This document shows, piece by piece, positions 9,074-16,511 of a stretch of 64,000 nucleotides of DNA (positions within the stretch are counted from its first letter, which is position 1; each line of letters opens with the position of its first letter). A program made the translations under genes and the position numbers. The notes beneath the pieces were generated by a model. It was not told where the DNA came from. It worked only from the letters and a program-made list of their open reading frames with translations, and made no database searches. The DNA comes from Pseudomonadota bacterium (GTDB lineage: Bacteria > Pseudomonadota > Alphaproteobacteria > Rhizobiales > Hyphomicrobiaceae): assembly GCA_023423275.1 (NCBI GenBank), contig JAFAFW010000082.1:1-64000 (forward strand). Direction: 5' to 3'.

Positions 9074-9448
9074 ATGGACGGCACCGCACATGGCATCGGC
9101 TTCGGCCGGATTGCCGCTATGCTCCCGGTCAAGGACATCACCAGAGCGCATGACTTCTACGTCGGTGTGCTTGGGTTCAAAAAGACTTTCCAGAATGGCA
9201 ACCCGGTCGGCTTCATGATCCTGACACAGGGCGCGGCGGAACTGCACCTGACCTTGCAGCCCAATCACAAGGCCGCGCCGTTCAACGTCGCGCACATGAT
9301 GGTCGATAACGTCGATGCGCTGCATGCGATCTGCCAGCGCCAGGGCCTGCGCATCATCAAGGGCCTGCAGGACAAGGACTACGGCCTCAGGGCGTTCGTG
9401 TTCGAGGACCCCGACGGCAACCGCATCGACGTCGGCCAGCCGATTTAG
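9074..9448 (+). CDS. VOC (glyoxalase/bleomycin-resistance) superfamily protein
   Basis: A 124-residue single-domain vicinal-oxygen-chelate protein: GRIAAMLPVKDITRAHDFYVGVLGF at the N-terminus and FEDPDGNRIDVGQPI at the C-terminus are the typical paired beta-alpha-beta-beta-beta halves. Members act as metal-dependent lyases or dioxygenases, or as drug-binding proteins; nothing in the residues fixes which. A GAGG stands 8 bases before the ATG. The 262 bases upstream hold no gene that I can support. Confidence 0.88.
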   Translation: MDGTAHGIGFGRIAAMLPVKDITRAHDFYVGVLGFKKTFQNGNPVGFMILTQGAAELHLTLQPNHKAAPFNVAHMMVDNVDALHAICQRQGLRIIKGLQDKDYGLRAFVFEDPDGNRIDVGQPI

Positions 9449-10048
9449 AGAGCTGTCGTTTTAATCGAACCCGGCTTGCAATTGCGCTTCGTCCGGATGA
9501 TGCGCGAAGAACATCGTCATCCGGGGTCTTGTGCCGAGATCCAGCTTTCTGCGAGCACTGAGACTGGCTGGCGGATAGATCCCGGCGACCAGCGGCATTG
9601 CGCTGTGTCATGCTCACCGTCATACCGGCGCAGGCCGGGAAGTGACCCACGATTGAAGAGGAACGTGTTGAGCTTCCCGGAAGACTTCGGCGGGCGTCCT
9701 GACCGCCGAGGCATCGCCTGGGGGTGGCGTTGTCGTTTGCGAGCTGTCGCGATGATATGGCGACCAGATCGGACTTGCGCGTCGCCGGAGGCAGAGGATG
9801 GCGTTCTCCCTTCCCGCCTTTCTGCCATGGCGCTCGCGGATCGCAAAAGAACGTCCTGAGCCCCCGAGTTCATCGTCGAGCCGGTCGTGCGGCGCGAACG
9901 CGGTGCGCGCGTGGGTTCCGATCTTCGTCGGGATGGCGGTCCCATGAGGATAGGCTCCCATCAGAAATGCGGGGAACCGCAAACTCGATGGCACGGTCAT
10001 GGAGCTGACGTATGATGTCCTCGAGGCGCGCAGCATGAGGTGCCGGTC
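9449..10048. other. Gene-free interval with a REP-like repeat
   Basis: No reading frame here has family similarity, a plausible ribosome site and sensible codon use together; frames on both strands overlap each other and run into the flanking genes. It contains one REP-like copy at 9618-9650 (CGTCATACCGGCGCAGGCCGG core, as at window start) and otherwise unremarkable sequence. It may be decayed DNA. Confidence 0.6.
9618..9650 (+). repeat. REP-like repeat copy
   Basis: The core CGTCATACCGGCGCAGGCC is nearly identical to the arms at 1-20 and 46-65, and it is followed by the same GTGACCCAC-type tail. It lies in non-coding DNA between the VOC and DUF488 genes. Confidence 0.5.
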
Positions 10049-10414
10049 ATGTTCTTCTGTAAACGTGTCTATGATCCGCCGTCGCGCGATGACGGCTATC
10101 GCGTTCTGGTCGACCGCCTCTGGCCGCGCGGTCTCACGCGCGAGAAAGCGGCCATCGACGAATGGCTGAAAGCCATCGCGCCTAGCGACGATCTGCGCCG
10201 CTGGTTCGGCAAGGACGAAACCAAATGGCATGAGTTCGAACGCCGCTACCGCGCCGAGCTATCGGCCGCCGATGCGCAGCCCGAATTGGATCGCCTGCGC
10301 ACGCTGGCGAAGAAGGGAAGAGTGACGCTCCTGTACGCGAAGAAGGACGAGAAACGGAATAACGCGTTGGCGCTGCGGGAAGTGTTGGAGGGCAAGCGGA
10401 AGACGCCCCAATGA
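10049..10414 (+). CDS. DUF488 family (YeaO-like) protein
   Basis: A 121-residue DUF488/YeaO-type protein. It carries the characteristic KRVYDPPSRDDGYRVLVDRLWPRG N-terminus, a DDLRRWFGxD segment, WxEFxRRYRAEL and the terminal LLYAKKDExxNNA block. The molecular function of the family is not established; the Asp/Arg-rich conserved face suggests an enzyme or nucleic-acid-related role. ATG 10049 is used because GAGG lies 8 bases upstream; GTG 10040 is an in-frame alternative. It converges with the pentapeptide gene, with a 3-base gap. Confidence 0.88.
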   Translation: MFFCKRVYDPPSRDDGYRVLVDRLWPRGLTREKAAIDEWLKAIAPSDDLRRWFGKDETKWHEFERRYRAELSAADAQPELDRLRTLAKKGRVTLLYAKKDEKRNNALALREVLEGKRKTPQ

Positions 10415-10417
10415 AAA

Positions 10418-12130
10418 CTATCGCATCTGTAGCCGTCGCCGAACCGAACTGCCGATGAAGAATACAAACACTGCCGTTAGTACGATCTGCGTTGCTTCCA
10501 GAAAGGCTGCGGCAACGGACGCAAATCCGGTGAGATTTGTTCCTGCGAGGCATTCGGTAATGTGCTCTCTACGTGCTTCATTCCCCGCCGCGACGATGGA
10601 AGCGTTGCGCACTGACAGCTCCAAAGCCGCGGCCAATGAATTTCCACTTCGTTCGCTGCATGGAAGGTAGAGGGATGTTGCTGCCGTTGCTACTGCACTC
10701 ATGGAGGCAGGAACCCGCCGATATGCACTGAGATAGAGGAGCGGGAAGAGAGTAATCGTCAATAGGACCAGCCACGCTGCTGGCCGCCACCAACTCTGAC
10801 CATAGTTCGAGATAAGCCCATACAGAGCACTTGTTACTCCGCCATCGTGCTTGAATTCCTGAACCAGCATCGCATGCTCGGTTTTACGGTCTTCAGATTG
10901 GGCAGCAAGCTTGCGGATCGCGCGTAGTCGCCGGAGAACGTCAATTTTTTGCTCCGGCAATCGGGCCACGTCTAGTTTAGGTGGGTAGCTTAGAGTCGCC
11001 TGCTGAAAGTCGGGAACTTGAGAAAACTTTGCATCTGAGAGAATGATGCCGTCTCGCGCATGTATCCGTTCAAACGTCGCGTCACCGTCAAACTCGACTT
11101 CTGTCAGATCGAGCCCTTCTTCCAAACGGCTTCTGTCAAATTTTGCGTCAACTCCGGTCCTGAAGGAGACATTGCGGAACGATGCCGCGCCAAACCAATC
11201 GCAATCCGTGAAATCGGCAAAGACAGCGTCGTGACCAGTCCGATGCGACGTCCCGATGTGGAACTGAGCATTGTCAAAATTTGCATCACGCGGAAAGCTG
11301 CGATCGCCAAACTTTGCACCTTGGAAGGTAGCTATGTGGCCCTCATGGTCGGAGATGAATGTTGCATTCTCGAAAGTTATTCGCAGATCGGCTCGATTGC
11401 CGCCGCGACGTGATGAGCGGTCGCCATTGCTTGTTTCGTCGTCATCGTCATGCTCGCAAAACTTGGCCGCAAGGAATAGGCAGCCACCGTTGAACTTCGT
11501 GTCGGAAAAATCGGCGTGCCCGCAGAACCTGACTCCCTCAAAATCTGCGCTCTGATCAAACACGGTGGAGTTGAATCGCGCGTGGCTCAGCCAGTAACGA
11601 AAAATGGTATTTTTGAATATGGCGGTGCTTCGAAACTTCGTATTCTGAAAGCTGCCTGCTCCCGCAAAAGAGCAAGACTTGAAGTGCGCGGGTTGCAGGA
11701 ATTTCACGTTATCGAAGCGCGCTGTGGCATTGAATTTTGCTTGATTGAAATATGCTTGGTATTCGAAGATGCTGTTTGAAAAATCCGCGAGGTAGAGTGC
11801 TGATCTATCAAACCGTGCCGTGCCGCCGAAGGTGCAATTCTGAAATGCTGTGACATTGCCACGAGAGCCGCGGACGCTGACGTTACGGAAGATCACCCGT
11901 GACTGGAACTTTGCGCCAGAGAAGAGGCAGCCTGCATTGAATGTCACATTTTCAATGCGGACCTCGCCGGTGAAGACGACATTTCGATAGTCCAGTAGCT
12001 CGCCGACCTGTTTGTTCCGGACGTCTAAACCCGGGATGAAGCGTTGCGCCGGTTGTGCGACAATGGCTTCCGGCTCGAGTTGTTCAAGCCGATCTTCCTG
12101 CTCCGTAACTCTAAGTGCACTCTCCGACAT
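10418..12130 (-). CDS. Pentapeptide-like repeat protein with C-terminal membrane anchor
   Basis: A 570-residue protein. Residues about 45-385 are repeats centred on Phe (A-x-F-x-x-A/T-x-F, for example ARFDNVKF, AHFKSCSF, ADFSDTKF), the F-type pentapeptide variety predicted to form a beta-helix. A hydrophobic span lies at about 452-470, a 78-residue loop holding a Cys pair (one near 491) follows, and a second span at 549-562 ends in VRRRLQMR. There is no N-terminal signal. The likely topology is a cytoplasmic helix tethered to the inner membrane by two spans. Base composition is visibly lower in GC than its neighbours (about 53 percent in one 60-base line counted), which suggests acquisition from elsewhere. 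Function is unknown; a receptor, scaffold or channel-linked role is conceivable. Confidence 0.8.
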   Translation of the reverse strand: MSESALRVTEQEDRLEQLEPEAIVAQPAQRFIPGLDVRNKQVGELLDYRNVVFTGEVRIENVTFNAGCLFSGAKFQSRVIFRNVSVRGSRGNVTAFQNCTFGGTARFDRSALYLADFSNSIFEYQAYFNQAKFNATARFDNVKFLQPAHFKSCSFAGAGSFQNTKFRSTAIFKNTIFRYWLSHARFNSTVFDQSADFEGVRFCGHADFSDTKFNGGCLFLAAKFCEHDDDDETSNGDRSSRRGGNRADLRITFENATFISDHEGHIATFQGAKFGDRSFPRDANFDNAQFHIGTSHRTGHDAVFADFTDCDWFGAASFRNVSFRTGVDAKFDRSRLEEGLDLTEVEFDGDATFERIHARDGIILSDAKFSQVPDFQQATLSYPPKLDVARLPEQKIDVLRRLRAIRKLAAQSEDRKTEHAMLVQEFKHDGGVTSALYGLISNYGQSWWRPAAWLVLLTITLFPLLYLSAYRRVPASMSAVATAATSLYLPCSERSGNSLAAALELSVRNASIVAAGNEARREHITECLAGTNLTGFASVAAAFLEATQIVLTAVFVFFIGSSVRRRLQMR

Positions 12131-12233
12131 CGTAGTGCGCCTCGCTGTCGATCACTCAGATGACTGAACAACGGGCGAGGGCGGTTCGCAACCTACTTAA
12201 AATCACGTTGTGCATAAGATGCGTTGGAGGGAG

Positions 12234-13628
12234 CTACAGTGGCGCGACCTCCGCCGGTACGTCCCTCTGATATGCCGCGCCCACCGCCAGCATGCGCGCC
12301 TCGTCGAAGGGGCGGCCGACGATCTGGAAGCCGTTGGGGAGGTAGCTTTCGCGCGGGTAGGGCAGTGTCAGCGATGGCAGACCCAGGTAGTTGACCGGGC
12401 GGCAGTAATAGATGACGCGCGCCATCGCGCCCATCAGCTTGGGGCCGCCGCCGACGTCGAGTTCGGCGATGGTCGGCAACGGATCCGCGAAGGTCGGCAG
12501 CACGGCCATGTCGCACGCGCCGTAGGTCTCCGCGAGGGTCTTGCGCAGGATGGTGCCGCGCGCCCGCATGGCGGTCTGGTGGTCGGCGCCTGAGATGAAA
12601 TGGCCGAATTCCATGCGCGCCCGCACCTGCGGACCGTACTCGTCGCCGCGATGACGCAGATAAGGTCCGTGCGCGGACGCGACCTCGGGGAGCTGCACGA
12701 GCTGCGTGAGATGGTCGATGGTCTTCCAGTCCGGGAAGCGCACGGACACACGTTTGGCTCCGGCCCTTTCCAGCAGCTTGATCGCGCCCTCGAAGCGCGT
12801 CTGCACCTCCGGGTGGGCGTCGGCGAGCAGCGTCTCGTCGATGCCGAGGCGCAGGCCCTGCACCGGCTGACCGAGTGCGCCGAGATAGTCCGGCACCGGA
12901 CGTCGCGAGCTGAAACCGTCGCCGGGATCATGGCCCGCGATCAGGCCCAGGATAAGGGCGAGGTCGCGCACATCACGCGCGATCGGGCCAACGCAGTCGA
13001 GTGAAAACGAAAGCGGCATGGCGCCCGCGCGCGAGACGCGCGTCCAGGTCGGCTTGATCGAGGAGATGTTGCAGGCGGCGGCCGGCAGGCGCAGGGACCC
13101 CGCGGTGTCGGAGCCGAGCGCGGCCGGCACGACACCGGTCGCAACCGCGATCGCCGAGCCGCTGGAGGATCCGCCCGTGATGCGTGTGGTGTCATACGGG
13201 TTCTTCGCGTGGCCGAGCACGTAGTTGTGACCCGTCGGCCCGAACGCGAACTCCGTCAGATGCAAGGCCGCGATCTGGATGCTGCCGGCCTGCTTCAGGC
13301 GTGCCAGCAACGGATTGTCCTCGGTGCACGGCGTATCGCGGCGGATGCGGGCGCCCCAGCTCGGGATCTTGCCGGCGCGGTCGAACATATCCTTGTGGGC
13401 GAGCGGAACGCCATGCAGCGGCGGCGTTGCGCCGCCCTTGGCGACGGCGGCATCGGCTGCCGCGGCAGCCGTCATGGCTTCGTCGGTGTCGAAGGACACC
13501 GCGGCATTGCAGGTCTCGTGCACGGTCTTCAGCCGGTCGATGGCGGCGCGGGTGGCTTCGGCGCTGGACACTTTCCGGGCGCGAATGGCGTCGGCGAGAT
13601 CGAGGGCGGAGAGCGATTTCAGGTCCAT
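12234..13628 (-). CDS. Amidase signature (AS) family amidase
   Basis: A 464-residue amidase of the GatA/AtzE/AtzF type using a Ser-cisSer-Lys triad. Visible are Lys79 in LAHKDMFDR, the Ser-rich GGSSSGSA at residues 152-159 containing the cis-Ser, and the nucleophile Ser178 in GSDTAGSLRLPA. The substrate is not readable. The short gene at 13631-13813 ends two bases before this start, so the two are almost certainly translated together, and that partner looks GatC/AtzG-like. Such pairs include the AtzE-AtzG hydrolase of cyanuric-acid breakdown, but no other atz-type genes are nearby. Confidence 0.92.
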   Translation of the reverse strand: MDLKSLSALDLADAIRARKVSSAEATRAAIDRLKTVHETCNAAVSFDTDEAMTAAAAADAAVAKGGATPPLHGVPLAHKDMFDRAGKIPSWGARIRRDTPCTEDNPLLARLKQAGSIQIAALHLTEFAFGPTGHNYVLGHAKNPYDTTRITGGSSSGSAIAVATGVVPAALGSDTAGSLRLPAAACNISSIKPTWTRVSRAGAMPLSFSLDCVGPIARDVRDLALILGLIAGHDPGDGFSSRRPVPDYLGALGQPVQGLRLGIDETLLADAHPEVQTRFEGAIKLLERAGAKRVSVRFPDWKTIDHLTQLVQLPEVASAHGPYLRHRGDEYGPQVRARMEFGHFISGADHQTAMRARGTILRKTLAETYGACDMAVLPTFADPLPTIAELDVGGGPKLMGAMARVIYYCRPVNYLGLPSLTLPYPRESYLPNGFQIVGRPFDEARMLAVGAAYQRDVPAEVAPL

Positions 13629-13630
13629 GA

Positions 13631-13813
13631 TTATTTGCTCTCCGTCTCGAGCACCTGGATGAAATCGGCCTCGTTCGCCCCAAGGGGAAGGGTGTCGTTG
13701 ACCTTCAGCGCCGTGTCCGCCAGCGCGTCGATGATCGGGAAGATCAGATCCAGGCGCTCTTGCGGAATGCTATGGCCGTCGAGGCTCTTCGGCAACTTTG
13801 GCTGATCTGCCAT
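13631..13813 (-). CDS. Small GatC/AtzG-like putative amidase partner
   Basis: A 60-residue acidic, helical protein starting MADQPKLPKS, with GGAG upstream of ATG 13813. Its stop lies two bases before the amidase start. The pattern IPQERLDLIFPIIDALAD, then NDTLPLGANEADFIQVLE, resembles DUF4089/AtzG-like small subunits, where a first amphipathic helix is followed by an extended proline-containing stretch and a short C-terminal helix that wrap the amidase. The resemblance is weak and inferred largely from size, position and helix pattern. No catalytic residues are expected. It could instead be an unrelated small protein. Confidence 0.6.
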   Translation of the reverse strand: MADQPKLPKSLDGHSIPQERLDLIFPIIDALADTALKVNDTLPLGANEADFIQVLETESK

Positions 13814-13966
13814 TGGGATCGTCTCCGTGGTCAATGTAGCCTGCACCAGCTCGAATTTTGCCGCAGCATGACGGCTCTGCACGGCGCGTGCAACTGCCGA
13901 GACTTGCGGGTGAGGCCAGCGCCATGGTTGTGTCGGTCAAAACGATTTCGGAGGAGACGACGGACC

Positions 13967-14749
13967 ATGGCCGACAGCGAAACCTACAAGGTCGAACGGG
14001 ACGGCGCGGTGTTGACCATCAGCATCAACCGGCCGGAGGTTTTGAACGCGCTCGATCCGCCGACGCATGCCGCACTGGCGGCGGCCTTCGATCGATATGC
14101 CGCTGATGACGATCTGCGGGTGGCGGTCCTGACGGCGGCGGGTGACCGCGCATTCTGCGTCGGCAGCGACCTCAAGGCGCGCTCCAAGACCAATGCGGAT
14201 AATCATCCCACGTCCGGGTTCGGCGGGCTGACGCGCCGGTTCGATCTGTTCAAGCCGGTGATCTGTGCCGTGAATGGCCTGGCGATCGGTGGCGGGGTCG
14301 AGCTGATGATCGCTTGCGATCTGGTGATCGCGGCCGATCATGCGCAGTTCGCGCTACCCGAGCCGCGCGTCGGGCTGGCGGCGCTCGGTGGTGGCGGATT
14401 GCAGCGGCTGGCGCGGCAACTCCCCTTGAAGCAGGCCATGGAATTGATCCTGACCGGTCGCCGCATTTCCGCCGAGCGGGCGAAGGAGATCGGTCTCATC
14501 AACGAGGTGGTGCCGCGCGCGCAACTGATGTCGCGGACACGGGAGATCGCGGCTGAACTGCTGGAGATGGCGCCGCTGGCCTTGCAGGCGTCGAAGCAGG
14601 TGATGCTGCAGAGCCTGGCCCATGCGGATCTGCAGGCCGCGATGGCAGCGACCTATCCCGCAGCGGAGCGCATGCTGGCGAGCGAGGATGCGATAGAAGG
14701 ACAGCGCGCCTTCGTCGAGAAACGCAAACCGACGTGGCGAGGCCGCTAA
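13967..14749 (+). CDS. Enoyl-CoA hydratase/isomerase family protein
   Basis: A 260-residue crotonase-fold protein acting on acyl-CoA thioesters. It has the oxyanion-hole and active-site segments AFCVGSDLKA (63-72) and NGLAIGGGVELMIACDL (103-119), with Glu112 and Glu132 in ALPEPRVGL at the two catalytic glutamate positions, so a hydratase is likely. The C-terminal GQRAFVEKRKPTWRGR is typical of crotonases. The start at 13967 has GGAGGAG upstream; the longer open frame lacks family similarity. It is transcribed away from the amidase pair across a 153-base gap. Its acyl substrate cannot be inferred. Confidence 0.92.
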   Translation: MADSETYKVERDGAVLTISINRPEVLNALDPPTHAALAAAFDRYAADDDLRVAVLTAAGDRAFCVGSDLKARSKTNADNHPTSGFGGLTRRFDLFKPVICAVNGLAIGGGVELMIACDLVIAADHAQFALPEPRVGLAALGGGGLQRLARQLPLKQAMELILTGRRISAERAKEIGLINEVVPRAQLMSRTREIAAELLEMAPLALQASKQVMLQSLAHADLQAAMAATYPAAERMLASEDAIEGQRAFVEKRKPTWRGR

Positions 14750-14796
14750 GACTGGCGTTGGCCGTCAAGATGCGGGGCGCGGCGGTAAAATGACTT

Positions 14797-14829
14797 CAGG
14801 TTGGGCTTCTCCGCCGGAAACCCAACCTG
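14797..14829. terminator. Hairpin between convergent genes
   Basis: CAGGTTGGG (14797-14805) and CCCAACCTG (14821-14829) form a perfect 9-bp stem, with a short inner TTC/GAA pairing. It lies between the converging hydratase and porin genes and could serve both directions, though U-tracts are poor. Confidence 0.6.
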
Positions 14830-14862
14830 TCTTCGCCCTCTGAACGATGGAAACGGTCGATT

Positions 14863-15651
14863 CTACTTGAACGAAGCGAAGCCCCGACTGTCGAACTTGT
14901 AGCTGAAGCGCGCCATCACCGCGTGCATCGTCATATCGTTCCTGACGGAGTAGGGGTCGCCTTCGGAATCAAGGCCGCGCAGCGTTTCGTCGCCAAAATC
15001 GGTATAGGTGTACTCGACGCCAAGGATGATGTTCGGCGATACGAGGTATTCAAGACCGGCGCCGACCGTCCAGCCGTTGTGCGTCGTGCTTTTGCGGAAG
15101 CTGGTCGGATCAGGGACTGTGTCGGGATCGAAGGCGGAGATTTCGACGTTCGCGCCAGCGTACCCGGCTTTGACGTAGGTCAGCAGCCCGCCCCAGTCGT
15201 ATCCCAGGCGTCCGGTGACTGACCACATCAGGTCCATTTCGGTCTTCACGGTCTGGTCGACGTCCAGCGGGTTGACCGATGTCCTGTCGACATCGCTGCC
15301 GGAGAGCGTACCTTCAAGGCCCCAGACGAGCTTGCCGGTTTGCCAGTTGTAACCAATCTGGCCGCCACCGATCCAGCCCTCCGGATGGCGGCTGAACCGC
15401 TCTCCCTCAAGCCCGAAGATGGTGTCTTCGCGGAAATTCCAATCGGAGTCACCCCAGCCGTAGCCGACGTGAAACCCGAGATAGGCACCGCCCCAGTTGG
15501 CTGGCGGCGGAACGTAGACAGGTGCCGGAGGCGGCACGTCCTTGATGCTGCCATAGGGCGGATATCCGCCCGCGGCTGACGCTGATGTCGCGGCGGCGAG
15601 CGAGCCGGCCACGGCCAATCCGACAAGACTGAAAGCAACTGACTTCAACAC
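14863..15651 (-). CDS. Outer-membrane beta-barrel protein (Omp25/31-like)
   Basis: A 262-residue outer-membrane protein with a signal peptide ending near SASA-A (about residue 27), a Pro-rich segment PPPAPVYVPPPANW, and then the WGGAYLGFHVGYGWGDSDW first strand typical of the rhizobial/Brucella Omp25-Omp31 and Opa-like 8-stranded barrels. Alternating Tyr/Gly/aromatic strands (GYNWQTGKLVWGLEG, GRLGYDWGG, YLVSPNIILGVEYTYTDFG) continue to a C-terminal strand before FASFK, with no terminal Phe or Trp, as in these relatives. It probably stabilises the outer membrane or acts as a small porin. It is monocistronic. Confidence 0.88.
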   Translation of the reverse strand: MLKSVAFSLVGLAVAGSLAAATSASAAGGYPPYGSIKDVPPPAPVYVPPPANWGGAYLGFHVGYGWGDSDWNFREDTIFGLEGERFSRHPEGWIGGGQIGYNWQTGKLVWGLEGTLSGSDVDRTSVNPLDVDQTVKTEMDLMWSVTGRLGYDWGGLLTYVKAGYAGANVEISAFDPDTVPDPTSFRKSTTHNGWTVGAGLEYLVSPNIILGVEYTYTDFGDETLRGLDSEGDPYSVRNDMTMHAVMARFSYKFDSRGFASFK

Positions 15652-15961
15652 TGGGGAAGTCCCTCCATGATGGCGGAAGCCTTCTGCTTCCGCTGACTGA
15701 CCTTACGCAGTCGGGACACGCTGTACCCCATTCAGCCCCGCACACCTTGTGGTAGCGCGCCCACCGGCTCGCGATCAACGCGGCCGCGTCGGAAAGTCGG
15801 TGGATCTCGGCAAATGCAGATTGAATTGGAAAAGCCAGGGCGACGAATCACCTGCAATCACCTGCAATCACGGGCGAATCAGCGACTGATGCGTTGTCGG
15901 CGCAGTGACGAAGTCGCTACATGCGACTGTGCAAAACTTGAAATCTGTGGATATCCACCAT
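15652..15961. other. Intergenic region upstream of the porin
   Basis: A 310-base spacer holding the porin's upstream region and, at 15848-15867, two tandem copies of ATCACCTGCA. No gene or clear promoter could be supported. The cupin gene ends at its far side on the same strand. Confidence 0.5.
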
Positions 15962-16384
15962 TTACGATTCCGGCGCGAAATCGGGTCCGGCGAGTTCGAA
16001 GCCATTGAATTCAAAGCCCGGTGCGACAGTGCACCCGACGAGTGTCCATCCGCCGAGGCTGCGTGCGCGCTGCCATTGTCCGGCTGGAACGACGACTTGC
16101 GGCCGTTCGCCGTCAAGTAGGTGTGGGCCGAGGCGGTGATGATCGACGTGACTGCCGTCGGACGTGATGTCGAGGTCCAGAGCGGCGCCCGCATACCAAT
16201 GCCAGACCTCGACGGCGTCGACGCGATGCCATTGGGAAATCTGCTCTTCTTTAAGCAGAAAATAGATCGCTGTGGAGCACGCGCGGCCATTGATGGCAGC
16301 GGTATCACGAAACGTCTCGCGAAAGTAGCCGCCTTCCGGGTGGGGCTGCAGCCCGAGCAACAGGATAATCTTGTCAGCGTCCAT
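15962..16384 (-). CDS. DUF985 cupin-domain protein
   Basis: A 140-residue cupin of the DUF985 (Cupin_5) family: LGLQPHPEGGYFRETFRD, STAIYFLLKEEQISQWHRVDAVEVWHWYAG, with metal-type His53 and His62, and the C-terminal GCTVAPGFEFxGFELA signature. The family is widespread and its reaction unknown; a sugar-epimerase-like or small-molecule-binding role has been proposed from fold alone. An AAGG lies upstream of ATG 16384. It follows the large kinase gene on the same strand with a 127-base gap, so co-transcription is possible but not shown. Confidence 0.9.
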   Translation of the reverse strand: MDADKIILLLGLQPHPEGGYFRETFRDTAAINGRACSTAIYFLLKEEQISQWHRVDAVEVWHWYAGAALDLDITSDGSHVDHHRLGPHLLDGERPQVVVPAGQWQRARSLGGWTLVGCTVAPGFEFNGFELAGPDFAPES

Positions 16385-16511
16385 CTACTGTTCCAGCCTT
16401 CGTCATGTCGTGACCGCGAAACGCGTACCGGCGGTGTGCGGCTCGCGCAACGCGGCGCAAAAGCCGGCAACGTGCGCTGCAGTCACCTCGCGGATTAGAA
16501 GGTTTGCGATT

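Noticed and set aside
9517..10231. Open frames on both strands between the VOC and DUF488 genes
   Set aside because: They overlap each other and the DUF488 gene, are Arg/Pro/Ser-rich as expected of shadow frames in GC-rich DNA, and lack ribosome sites.
15848..15867. Tandem ATCACCTGCA repeat as a regulatory array
   Set aside because: Only two units, no further copies and no known binding factor; noted only in the gap entry.
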